Assembly (NCBI GenBank): GCA_965246905.1
Contig: CBDFFZ010000010.1
Coordinates: 1-64,000 of the forward strand
Origin: UBA1952 sp965246905
GTDB taxonomy: Bacteria > Bacteroidota > Bacteroidia > Chitinophagales > Chitinophagaceae
Direction of reading: 5' to 3'
DNA: 64,000 bases
Position 1 is the stretch's first letter. The number at the start of each line of letters is the position of its first letter. Positions 53,031 through 60,454 of this stretch are shown in pieces. The position numbers and the translations under genes were made by a program. Below the pieces are notes generated by a model that saw nothing but the letters and a program-made list of their open reading frames with translations, searched no databases and was not told where the DNA came from.

Positions 53031-53621
53031 CTACTTAACTCCGTTCGCGGCCTCGGTGAGTGTAATGAACGATTGATCTACCGGCGAGATATCAACCACA
53101 GCCTTGATCTTCACATCATTAATATTCATCTCATCCATGATATTCACGAAATCATCGTAAGTGCTGGTTACATCCGGCTTGATAAGAAAGGCGGCGTCAT
53201 TCTTTGAATTCAGTACGCCTGAAGCCTGAAGACCCTTAACCCGCGCAATCTTGTCAATGATCACATCGCGGATACCACCTTTGGGCTTAAAGTAGGTAAC
53301 TTTTACATTTGGCGGCTTCGTAGGATCGCTGCCGATGCCATCATAGTAATAAAGGCGGTGATCTTTACTCAGCAGGATAGTCATCGACTGATCAGCCTTC
53401 AATTCATCCGGCGGCACTATCTGCTTGGGATCTTTATAGGGCATTGTAATCTGCATTGTCTTCGGCTTTGCCAGTGTTGTGGTAAAGAGGAAGAATGTAA
53501 TGAGCAGAAAACCGAGATCTACCATTGGAGTAAGGTCAATACGGGTGGAAAGCTTTTTGCCTTTTTTGACGCCGGGGCCCTTTTTATGCCCCCCGCCACC
53601 CGAGGTATCCATTTCAGCCAT
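53031..53621 (-). CDS. ExbD/TolR-type biopolymer transport protein (second copy)
   Basis: 196 residues. After a Gly/Lys-rich N-terminus comes TRIDLTPMVDLGFLLITFFL, the single membrane helix with the essential Asp of the proton path (MVDLGFLL). A periplasmic domain follows. It is the second of two ExbD-like genes in tandem. The two proteins differ in length and sequence and may form a mixed assembly, as seen in other Bacteroidota. Confidence 0.93.
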   Translation of the reverse strand: MAEMDTSGGGGHKKGPGVKKGKKLSTRIDLTPMVDLGFLLITFFLFTTTLAKPKTMQITMPYKDPKQIVPPDELKADQSMTILLSKDHRLYYYDGIGSDPTKPPNVKVTYFKPKGGIRDVIIDKIARVKGLQASGVLNSKNDAAFLIKPDVTSTYDDFVNIMDEMNINDVKIKAVVDISPVDQSFITLTEAANGVK

Positions 53622-53665
53622 TGTTCAAATGATTTTAGCTGTTAAGAGAAATTTTTGTCTTGTAA

Positions 53666-54349
53666 TTACTGGGTAACACCGTTCTGTGCATTCACATAGG
53701 CGGCTGTACCTACAGGCACTGCTTCGAGGTTGGTAACGAGGTTGAAGCTGTTGATCTTCATCTGCGAAAGCGTTTTCAGTACCTTATTATAGCCGGGGAA
53801 AGAAGTAGCTGCATCTGCCTTGATCACGATGCGCAGATAAGGATTATTATTTCTTGCAACTGTTATCCAGTCATTCAGCTCATTGGTGGTACTACCCATA
53901 GTTGTATCAATCGGGATACCTGCCGCCGTCTTTTCCAGTTCTTTTTGGGCAGCGCCGTCCTGAGATAGATAAGATTTCAACTGGTTTAGCGGAACACCCA
54001 CTGATGCCCCCTTGGTAAACTTCATCTTTTCCTCATTCGAAAGACCAAGCTTTTTAAACTGGTCCATATCGTCGATGAGACCGGCTCTGGAATTTTTACC
54101 ACCTGTAGCTGCTACATTCTTGCTGTCGATCGTAAAGAACACGCGGTTCTTCGGATCGATAGTGATCATCATGATCGATGTATCGGGCAAGGTAGTAGAA
54201 GAGATAGAGGAAGGTGTAGTAACGACTACCGGCTCATCCGGCTTAAACTTAGTAGCCAGCATAAAGAACGAAAGCAGCAAAAAAGCCACATCGCACATCG
54301 CCGTCATGTCGATATTGGTACTGCCTCTTTTTATTTTTACTTTAGGCAT
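53666..54349 (-). CDS. ExbD/TolR-type biopolymer transport protein (first copy)
   Basis: 227 residues. The membrane helix is TNIDMTAMCDVAFLLLSFFM, with the essential Asp in MCDVAFLL. The periplasmic part is longer than in the neighbouring copy (RNNNPYLRIVIKADAATSFP near the C-terminus, a typical ExbD ending). It is encoded between exbB and the second exbD on the same strand, with spacers of about 140 and 44 bp. Confidence 0.93.
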   Translation of the reverse strand: MPKVKIKRGSTNIDMTAMCDVAFLLLSFFMLATKFKPDEPVVVTTPSSISSTTLPDTSIMMITIDPKNRVFFTIDSKNVAATGGKNSRAGLIDDMDQFKKLGLSNEEKMKFTKGASVGVPLNQLKSYLSQDGAAQKELEKTAAGIPIDTTMGSTTNELNDWITVARNNNPYLRIVIKADAATSFPGYNKVLKTLSQMKINSFNLVTNLEAVPVGTAAYVNAQNGVTQ

Positions 54350-54491
54350 AATGGTTTTTTCTGCGTTAGCTTGAATAAAGACACATCAGTGGCAATATTC
54401 CACAAACATTTTTAAAGAACTTTCATGGATAACTGTTTAAGCTATCCATGAAATATGATTTTCGATTAAAACGCCGGATGGCGCAGAATGA

Positions 54492-55349
54492 TTACTTATA
54501 AGTAGCAGCGAAGCTCTGCGTAAGCGTAAAGCCGCTTTCATCGATACCGAAAGTAATACCATCGATAATGGTGGTAAAGAAGTTGTAAGCGATGATAGCG
54601 ATAAAGGATGTACCGATACCAAACGCGGTATTGATCAGGGCTTCAGAGATACCACCTGCAAGCGCGCCGGCATCAGCAGCACCACCTGTTGCCATTGCGG
54701 CAAAAGAACGGATCATACCAAGTACGGTACCAAACAGGCCGAGAAGTGTAGCGCAGGATGCAATGGTAGAAAGGAATACCAGGTTCTTTTCCAGCATAGG
54801 CAGCTCAAGCGCTGTAGCCTCTTCAATTTCCTTTTGAATGCTCAATACTTTCTGGTCTGTATCCAGCTCATTATTGTTCATCATATCACGATATTTAACA
54901 AGGCCTGCCCGCATAACGTTTCCTACAGAACCGCCGCTTTTATCGCATTCCGCCAGTGCAGCGTCGATATTTTTATTGGCAAGGTGATATTGTACTTTAC
55001 GTACAAATTCACCACTGTCACCTTTACCACGGGCTTTAAAAATAGTAAGGGCACGCTCTACACAAAAAGTAAGAAGTGTCAACAGGCAGGTAACGAGTAC
55101 CGGTACTACAAAGCCGCCTTCATACATGGTAGCCATAAAATTACCCGCCTTGCCTTTGTGGCGCATTGCACCATCCGCAAAATTATTTGGGTTGCCAAGT
55201 ACAAAAGCATAAATAACGTAGGCAGCAATAGCACAAGCTGCTACAATGCCCAAATTAAGGAAGAAGTTATTGGAATTTTTGGGCTTGCCGGAGCGGTTGC
55301 CGCTGTTAGGTGTTGTAGGCCTTGGTGCGGTAGTTTTTACGTCTGCCAT
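54492..55349 (-). CDS. exbB: ExbB/TolQ/MotA-type proton channel protein
   Basis: 285 residues. A polar N-terminus, then three membrane helices as usual: the first near 30-50, a second after FMATMYEGGFVVPVLVTCLL, and a conserved pair in MLEKNLVFLSTIASCATLLG plus LINTAFGIGTSFIAIIAYNF. GLFGTVLGMIRSFAAMA is the diagnostic MotA/ExbB motif. It pairs with ExbD for force generation by TonB. A clear promoter lies about 80-110 bp upstream. First gene of the four-gene operon. Confidence 0.94.
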   Translation of the reverse strand: MADVKTTAPRPTTPNSGNRSGKPKNSNNFFLNLGIVAACAIAAYVIYAFVLGNPNNFADGAMRHKGKAGNFMATMYEGGFVVPVLVTCLLTLLTFCVERALTIFKARGKGDSGEFVRKVQYHLANKNIDAALAECDKSGGSVGNVMRAGLVKYRDMMNNNELDTDQKVLSIQKEIEEATALELPMLEKNLVFLSTIASCATLLGLFGTVLGMIRSFAAMATGGAADAGALAGGISEALINTAFGIGTSFIAIIAYNFFTTIIDGITFGIDESGFTLTQSFAATYK

Positions 55350-55429
55350 AGTGGTTTGCTTTTGTCTGTTGTTTTTGAATTTGTGTTGAGTTGAAAACTT
55401 TTACGTTGTTGTATTACAATGAGTGGTTG

Positions 55430-55459
55430 CAAAGATATAGGTCAGGGTGAAAAAAACAA
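55430..55459 (-). promoter_or_regulatory. Bacteroidota-type promoter of the exbB operon
   Basis: On the minus strand TTG (55457-55459), 19 nt, TATCTTTG (55430-55437). The leader to the exbB ATG is about 75 nt. The rest of the 55350-55599 gap contains a TACCTTTG box at 55584-55591, probably for ppa. Confidence 0.75.
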
Positions 55460-55599
55460 CTGAGCCACACTAAATTTTACGCAATGATAAAAAGGACATT
55501 AAAAACCGCGCCAGCATGGGCTTTCACAGGGAGCCAAATTATACCACTAACGGAATTACTGCCCGAAAATTGCATCAAGCGATTACCTTTGCCGGCTAA

Positions 55600-56157
55600 A
55601 TGAAAACCAGTATGAGCTTTAATCCGTGGCATTCGGTAAGTTATGGAGAGGATGTACCCAATCGTGTAAATGCAATCATAGAAATACCGAAAGGCTCCCG
55701 TGCAAAATATGAGCTGGATAAAGAAACCGGCCTGCTGAAGCTTGACCGCGTACTTTACTCATCGGTATATTATCCGGCCAACTATGGCTTTATACCGCGT
55801 ACTTACTGCGATGATAATGACCCATTGGATATATTGGTGCTTTCGCAGATAGAAATGCAGCCGCTGTGCTTAGTTGAAGCCAAGATAATCGGGGTAATGC
55901 GTATGCTGGATCAGGGCGAGGCAGATGATAAGCTGATTGCCGTTTGCGCCAACGATATGAGCGTGAATTACATCAATGACATAGGAGAATTGCCGCCGCA
56001 TTTTATAGCCGAGATGCGCCATTTCTTCGAGGAATATAAAAAACTCGAAAAGAAGGTGGTGAAGATCGAAGAATTTCAGGGCGAGCGCCTGGCGAAGAAA
56101 ATTCTCGGCCATGCCATTAAGGATTACGAAGCACTAATGTCTGCGACTGCTAACTAA
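55600..56157 (+). CDS. ppa: Inorganic pyrophosphatase (family I)
   Basis: 185 residues. It hydrolyses pyrophosphate released in biosynthesis. The active-site pattern is CDDNDPLDILVLS with further Asp in GEADDKLIAV. IPKGSRAKYELDKETGLLKL and YPANYGFIPRTYCDD are standard for soluble family I enzymes. TACCTTTG at 55584-55591 lies only 8 nt before the ATG, so the transcript would start almost at the start codon (leaderless, inferred). The YeiH-type transporter gene follows 28 bp later. Confidence 0.97.
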   Translation: MKTSMSFNPWHSVSYGEDVPNRVNAIIEIPKGSRAKYELDKETGLLKLDRVLYSSVYYPANYGFIPRTYCDDNDPLDILVLSQIEMQPLCLVEAKIIGVMRMLDQGEADDKLIAVCANDMSVNYINDIGELPPHFIAEMRHFFEEYKKLEKKVVKIEEFQGERLAKKILGHAIKDYEALMSATAN

Positions 56158-56185
56158 TTCTCCACCATTCACTTTCATTCATCTT

Positions 56186-57169
56186 ATGTCTTCCGCACCA
56201 TTACCACCCGGCGATACTGCAAAACCCTTTGCCCTGCCCGATCCGGTACGGAAGACGATCTTTATTATTGCCGCAGCGCTTTGCCTTACACCTTATGTAA
56301 GCGCTCCGATTGCATTGCTCGCAGGGCTTATCCTGGCGCAGCTTACCAATAATCCATTCCCCAAAATTTTTAAGGAATACAAGATAACAACCCGACTGCT
56401 GCAATACTCTGTAGTGGGTCTCGGCTTCGGCATGAATATTTACAGCGCGGCAGCGGCAGGCAGGCAGGGCGTGCTTTTTACGATGGTTACGATCGTTGGT
56501 ACTTTGCTTCTTGGCGCAGCTTTGGGTATTATCCTCAAGATTGACCGAAAAACCACGCATCTTATTTCCAGCGGTACTGCCATCTGCGGGGGAAGCGCTA
56601 TTGCTGCGATTGCGCCTGTAATCAGGGCAGATGAAAAGCAGATATCGGTTGCGCTGGGCATTGTATTCATCCTTAATTCAATTGCGCTCTTCCTTTTTCC
56701 CTGGATCGGGCATCATTTGCGCATGAGCGATACACAGTTCGGGCTGTGGAGCGCCATTGCCATCCATGATACAAGTTCTGTCGTAGGCGCAGCAAAACAA
56801 TTCAGCGCAAAGGCGCTGGAGATTGCTACTGTAGTAAAGCTCGCACGGGCGCTATGGATTATCCCACTGGCGCTTATCACTTCTATGTTTTTTAAAGAAG
56901 GGGCTCAAAAGATCAAGATTCCTTACTTCATCGGTTTTTTCATCCTGGCGATGCTCATCAATACTTACGTGCCGGCCATTCATACGATAAGTCCTTACCT
57001 CGTAATGATTGCCAAAGCCGGTTTGGTGCTGACGCTTTTTTTTATCGGCGCAAGCCTCTCTATGAAAACGATCCGATCTGTAGGAATGAAGCCATTGATA
57101 CTCGGCGTACTTTTATGGTTAGTGATAGCCGGAGGCTCACTGGCTTTCATTCTTCATGCTGTAAGCTAA
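56186..57169 (+). CDS. YeiH/UPF0324-family membrane protein, putative sulfate exporter
   Basis: 327 residues with about nine or ten hydrophobic segments. Family marks are LLQYSVVGLGFGMN, GTAICGGSAIAAIAPVI, the AIHDTSSVVGAA stretch, and LVLTLFFIGASLSMKTIRSV. YeiH-like proteins have been proposed to export sulfate or sulfonate-derived anions, but direct evidence is limited. The next gene encodes a TauE/SafE-type protein, so a link to sulfur-anion export is plausible. The three genes ppa-yeiH-tsup run in one direction with short gaps. Confidence 0.85.
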   Translation: MSSAPLPPGDTAKPFALPDPVRKTIFIIAAALCLTPYVSAPIALLAGLILAQLTNNPFPKIFKEYKITTRLLQYSVVGLGFGMNIYSAAAAGRQGVLFTMVTIVGTLLLGAALGIILKIDRKTTHLISSGTAICGGSAIAAIAPVIRADEKQISVALGIVFILNSIALFLFPWIGHHLRMSDTQFGLWSAIAIHDTSSVVGAAKQFSAKALEIATVVKLARALWIIPLALITSMFFKEGAQKIKIPYFIGFFILAMLINTYVPAIHTISPYLVMIAKAGLVLTLFFIGASLSMKTIRSVGMKPLILGVLLWLVIAGGSLAFILHAVS

Positions 57170-57211
57170 GCCCCGAATAAATTTTTTCGATCCGGAATAA
57201 AACGAAATGGG

Positions 57212-57631
57212 ATGAGCGTAGAACAAGTGGTAATCTTATTAGTGATCGGCCTTTTTGCCGGCTTTATGAGCAGCATGATCGGCATTGGCGGAGGTCTGGT
57301 AATCGTACCTGCGCTGGTTTTTTTTTACGGGATGGATCAGAAGCTGGCGCAGGGCACATCTCTACTGATTATTGCGCTGCCGGTAACGGCTGCCGGCGCT
57401 TACACGTACTTCCGTAACGGGGAGGCCAACTGGCAGGCATCGCTTGTTATTGCTGCAACTTTTTTGGTAGGTGGCTATTTCGGCGGCTTGCTGGCCAATA
57501 AGCTTGACACAACTGTCGTGAAAAAAATCTTTGCTGTTTTTATGATCCTTATCGCTGTGAAGTATTTATTTCTTGATAAGCCTAAAAATCCGGCTGTTCC
57601 GAAACCAACTATTCAAAGTCCGCAATCTTAG
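57212..57631 (+). CDS. Half-size TSUP (TauE/SafE) membrane protein
   Basis: 139 residues, about four membrane segments, roughly half of the usual 250-residue TSUP transporter. It begins with the GFMSSMIGIGGGLVIVPALV motif of the first TSUP repeat, followed by QGTSLLIIALPVTAAGAYTY and FLVGGYFGGLLANKLDTTVV. Half-size members exist in Bacteroidota and would dimerise. No second half is encoded beside it, so I do not regard it as truncated. Predicted substrate: sulfite or organosulfonates (family knowledge). It ends 6 bp before asnS. Confidence 0.85.
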   Translation: MSVEQVVILLVIGLFAGFMSSMIGIGGGLVIVPALVFFYGMDQKLAQGTSLLIIALPVTAAGAYTYFRNGEANWQASLVIAATFLVGGYFGGLLANKLDTTVVKKIFAVFMILIAVKYLFLDKPKNPAVPKPTIQSPQS

Positions 57632-57637
57632 AGAAAA

Positions 57638-59488
57638 ATGTCCCGTACCAAGATCAAGGCAATCCTTGCCAATGAAAATACTGATTATAAAACTACTGTA
57701 AAAGGCTGGGTCCGCTCGTTCCGCAACAATCAGTTCATAGCGCTGAACGATGGCTCCTGCATAGAAAATATACAGGCGGTAATTGAGCTTGGACTGGATG
57801 AGTCTATTCTGCGCCGCATCACAACGGGCGCGGCTTTGAGCATTACCGGAACGGTGATTCATTCCTTAGGCAAAGGACAGCGGGTAGAAATAAAAGCGGA
57901 TGAAATTATAGTGCTGGGCGATTGCGACGGCGAGCAGTTCCCGCTCCAATTAAAGAATAAACCCTCGCTTGAATACCTGCGCGAAATTGCACATCTCCGC
58001 TTCCGCACCAATACGTTTGGGGCTGTATTCCGGGTGCGCCATGCGCTTGCTTTTGCCGTTCATCAATTCTTCAATGACCGTGGTTTTATATATCTGCACA
58101 CGCCGATTGTAACTGCCAGTGATGCCGAGGGCGCCGGTGAAACGTTTCGGGTTACTACCTTGCCGATTAAAAATGTTCAACTTAGGAATAAGGGTTTGGA
58201 AGAAATATCAAGTGTCTATTATTCCCAAATAATGAATTGGATTGAGACTAAGAAAATTGATATCCGAGAATTGAATCAGAGAATTAAAGCAATTGAAAAA
58301 GATTTTGATTTACGACGAATAATTTTGGCAAAACCTGCTGACTTACAATATTTAGCTTCTTCGAAAAATCGCAAACGTTTTTCTGCGATCAGTACATATC
58401 TTCAGGATTTTTATAAAAATTTTGAAAATTTTCTCTATGAAAAAAGAGATAACGACAATAAGGAATATTTCCATGATACAGTTTTAAATGTCCTTCGAAA
58501 AAGCAAACCTTTTGAAATAACGAGAAGATTCAAAAAAGAAAATCATCCATTATTAGCTTTTTCATTTTTTAATTTTAGTACGATAAATAGTAGTCTTAAG
58601 AGAAGCCCTAAAAGTGAAATTGATTTTGATTATGATTTCTTCGGGCGCAGCACCAACCTTACGGTGAGCGGGCAATTGGAAGCCGAGCTTGGAGCAACGG
58701 CGCTTGGCGAAGTATATACATTCGGGCCTACCTTCCGGGCTGAGAACAGCAATACGGCCCGGCATCTTGCCGAGTTCTGGATGATAGAGCCGGAGGTTGC
58801 ATTCAACGACCTTACCGACAATATGGATCTCGCGGAAGATTTCATTAAGTACCTTATCTCCTATGCCCTGGAAAACAACCGCTCCGATCTTGAATTTTTA
58901 GCGCAGCGCCTTGCCGACGAAGAAAAGCAAAAGCCGATGGCGGAACGGAGTGAAATGGGCCTGATCGAAAAGCTGGAATTTGTGGCAGGGAATCAGTTTG
59001 AGCGCATTACTTATACCGAGGCCATCGATATTTTGTTGAGCTCGCCTGCGTACAAGAAAAAGAAATTCCAGTATGATGTAAGCTGGGGCATCGATATGCA
59101 GAGCGAACATGAGCGCTATCTCGTAGAAAAGCACTTTAAGAAGCCGGTGATCGTAACCGATTATCCTAAGAACATCAAAGCTTTCTATATGCGGCAAAAT
59201 GACGATGAAAAAACTGTTGCCGCCATGGATATTCTTGCGCCCGGCATTGGCGAGATAGTTGGTGGCTCGCAGCGGGAAGAGCGGCTTGATAAGTTAGAGC
59301 AGCGTATGAAGGAAATGGACATTCCTGCCGATGAATTATACTGGTATCTCGATACACGCCGCTATGGTACAGTGCCACATGCAGGCTTCGGGCTTGGCTT
59401 TGAGCGGATGGTGCTTTTTGTAACCGGCATGACGAATATCCGCGATGTAATTCCATTTCCACGGACGCCGGGTAATGCGGCATTTTAA
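57638..59488 (+). CDS. asnS: Asparaginyl-tRNA synthetase with a large internal insertion
   Basis: 616 residues, about 140 more than usual. The N-terminal OB-fold anticodon-binding domain (GWVRSFRNNQFIALNDGS) and the class II catalytic domain (motif 2 TFGPTFRAENSNT, motif 3 GFGLGFERMVLFVTG) are intact, as is the C-terminal IRDVIPFPRTPGNAAF. Between GAGETFRVTTLP (ends at residue 176) and the conserved DYDFFGRSTNLTVSG lies an extra segment (about 58163-58621). It is rich in Lys, Phe, Ile and Asn and AT-rich in sequence, replacing a linker of about 13 residues. No intein or LAGLIDADG motif is visible. The frame stays open, so a full-length, probably working enzyme is encoded. Confidence 0.93.
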   Translation: MSRTKIKAILANENTDYKTTVKGWVRSFRNNQFIALNDGSCIENIQAVIELGLDESILRRITTGAALSITGTVIHSLGKGQRVEIKADEIIVLGDCDGEQFPLQLKNKPSLEYLREIAHLRFRTNTFGAVFRVRHALAFAVHQFFNDRGFIYLHTPIVTASDAEGAGETFRVTTLPIKNVQLRNKGLEEISSVYYSQIMNWIETKKIDIRELNQRIKAIEKDFDLRRIILAKPADLQYLASSKNRKRFSAISTYLQDFYKNFENFLYEKRDNDNKEYFHDTVLNVLRKSKPFEITRRFKKENHPLLAFSFFNFSTINSSLKRSPKSEIDFDYDFFGRSTNLTVSGQLEAELGATALGEVYTFGPTFRAENSNTARHLAEFWMIEPEVAFNDLTDNMDLAEDFIKYLISYALENNRSDLEFLAQRLADEEKQKPMAERSEMGLIEKLEFVAGNQFERITYTEAIDILLSSPAYKKKKFQYDVSWGIDMQSEHERYLVEKHFKKPVIVTDYPKNIKAFYMRQNDDEKTVAAMDILAPGIGEIVGGSQREERLDKLEQRMKEMDIPADELYWYLDTRRYGTVPHAGFGLGFERMVLFVTGMTNIRDVIPFPRTPGNAAF

Positions 59489-59553
59489 GTATTGTCCTTT
59501 GGAAAGAAGGTTTTCAAAATTCCTCTTTCTGCTTAGATGAATTAAAATTGCGC

Positions 59554-60321
59554 CTACTCAAAATAAACCTCTTCCGATTTTTTGCGGAAAAGCGGCACAT
59601 ACCAGCCACCACGCACTCCATATAAAATATCAAGGCGCGACTGATTATCCGGCCTACGAACATCATACAGATAATCGCGCCGTCCTTTGGTAAAACCGGC
59701 CATCAGATTGAGCCCGATATGAAAGTTAAAATAGCCCTTGCGGTCAAAATGATTGTAGCCTGCAAACTGCTCTATGTAAATGCCATTGGTAAGCCGGTCA
59801 TAGCCTTTGCGATAGTCGCCGCTAAGCTGTGTTACAATCTTATCGGCATCATAAATATTGATCTTGTGCTGTAGGAAGCCTACACCGGTAAGCAACAGTA
59901 TTCCGCTGTTTGGATTTGCTTTCGATACCGGGAATATCTTGCCAGCCATAAGACCAATAGCCCAGCCGCGCTCTAAAACTTCGACCGATTGGCGCGAACC
60001 CTGATTGGTAATAAAAAAGCCCTGGCTATCTACTATATTGGACATAAGGCCCGGCTCTTTGATCTTATTGCCAAAAAGCCAGTCGCATTTGGCGCCAAAC
60101 ATCCAATTGTCTGTTGTTTTATAGAGCAGCGATGGCCCCAGTCTGTAGCTCAGCCCAAAACGCTTTGCCATATCCGCGCCGGGTATATCAAAAGTTCCAT
60201 TTGCCCCGATTATAAATCCTTTGCGCGCGGGAGCCTTTGTTGTACCGAAAAGATCCGCCTGCGCGCCTGCTCCCTGCGCAGAAATCATCAATAATAAAAA
60301 AAAGAAAAAAAGTTTGCGCAT
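59554..60321 (-). CDS. Outer-membrane beta-barrel protein, conserved Bacteroidota type
   Basis: About 255 residues with a signal peptide (MRKLFFFFLLLMISAQGAGA). Repeated alternating hydrophobic strands follow (GFIIGANGTFDIP; YRLGPSLLYK; GYFNFHIGLNLMAGFTKGRR), typical of a small barrel. The C-terminus KSEEVYFE ends in Phe-Glu rather than a plain terminal Phe. The start at 60321 is the signal peptide's beginning. I recall homologues adjacent to asnS in other genomes, but function is unknown. It converges with asnS across about 65 bp. Confidence 0.8.
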   Translation of the reverse strand: MRKLFFFFLLLMISAQGAGAQADLFGTTKAPARKGFIIGANGTFDIPGADMAKRFGLSYRLGPSLLYKTTDNWMFGAKCDWLFGNKIKEPGLMSNIVDSQGFFITNQGSRQSVEVLERGWAIGLMAGKIFPVSKANPNSGILLLTGVGFLQHKINIYDADKIVTQLSGDYRKGYDRLTNGIYIEQFAGYNHFDRKGYFNFHIGLNLMAGFTKGRRDYLYDVRRPDNQSRLDILYGVRGGWYVPLFRKKSEEVYFE

Positions 60322-60454
60322 CTCAGCTGTAAACGCTTTTGGAAAACGTAAAGTTACCATCATTCCTACATGAAATGATCATACATTCCTCAGGAGCGCA
60401 TGCCGTAAAAAACGCATTTATTTATTACCACCACCTGCAACTTATCTTCGCGGC

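Noticed and set aside
57212..57631. Truncated TSUP pseudogene
   Set aside because: It begins and ends cleanly, lies in a tidy gene row, and half-size members are known in the family.
58163..58621. Intein or homing endonuclease in asnS
   Set aside because: No Cys/Ser at the entry, no His-Asn-Cys/Ser/Thr at the exit, and no LAGLIDADG, HNH or GIY-YIG motif.
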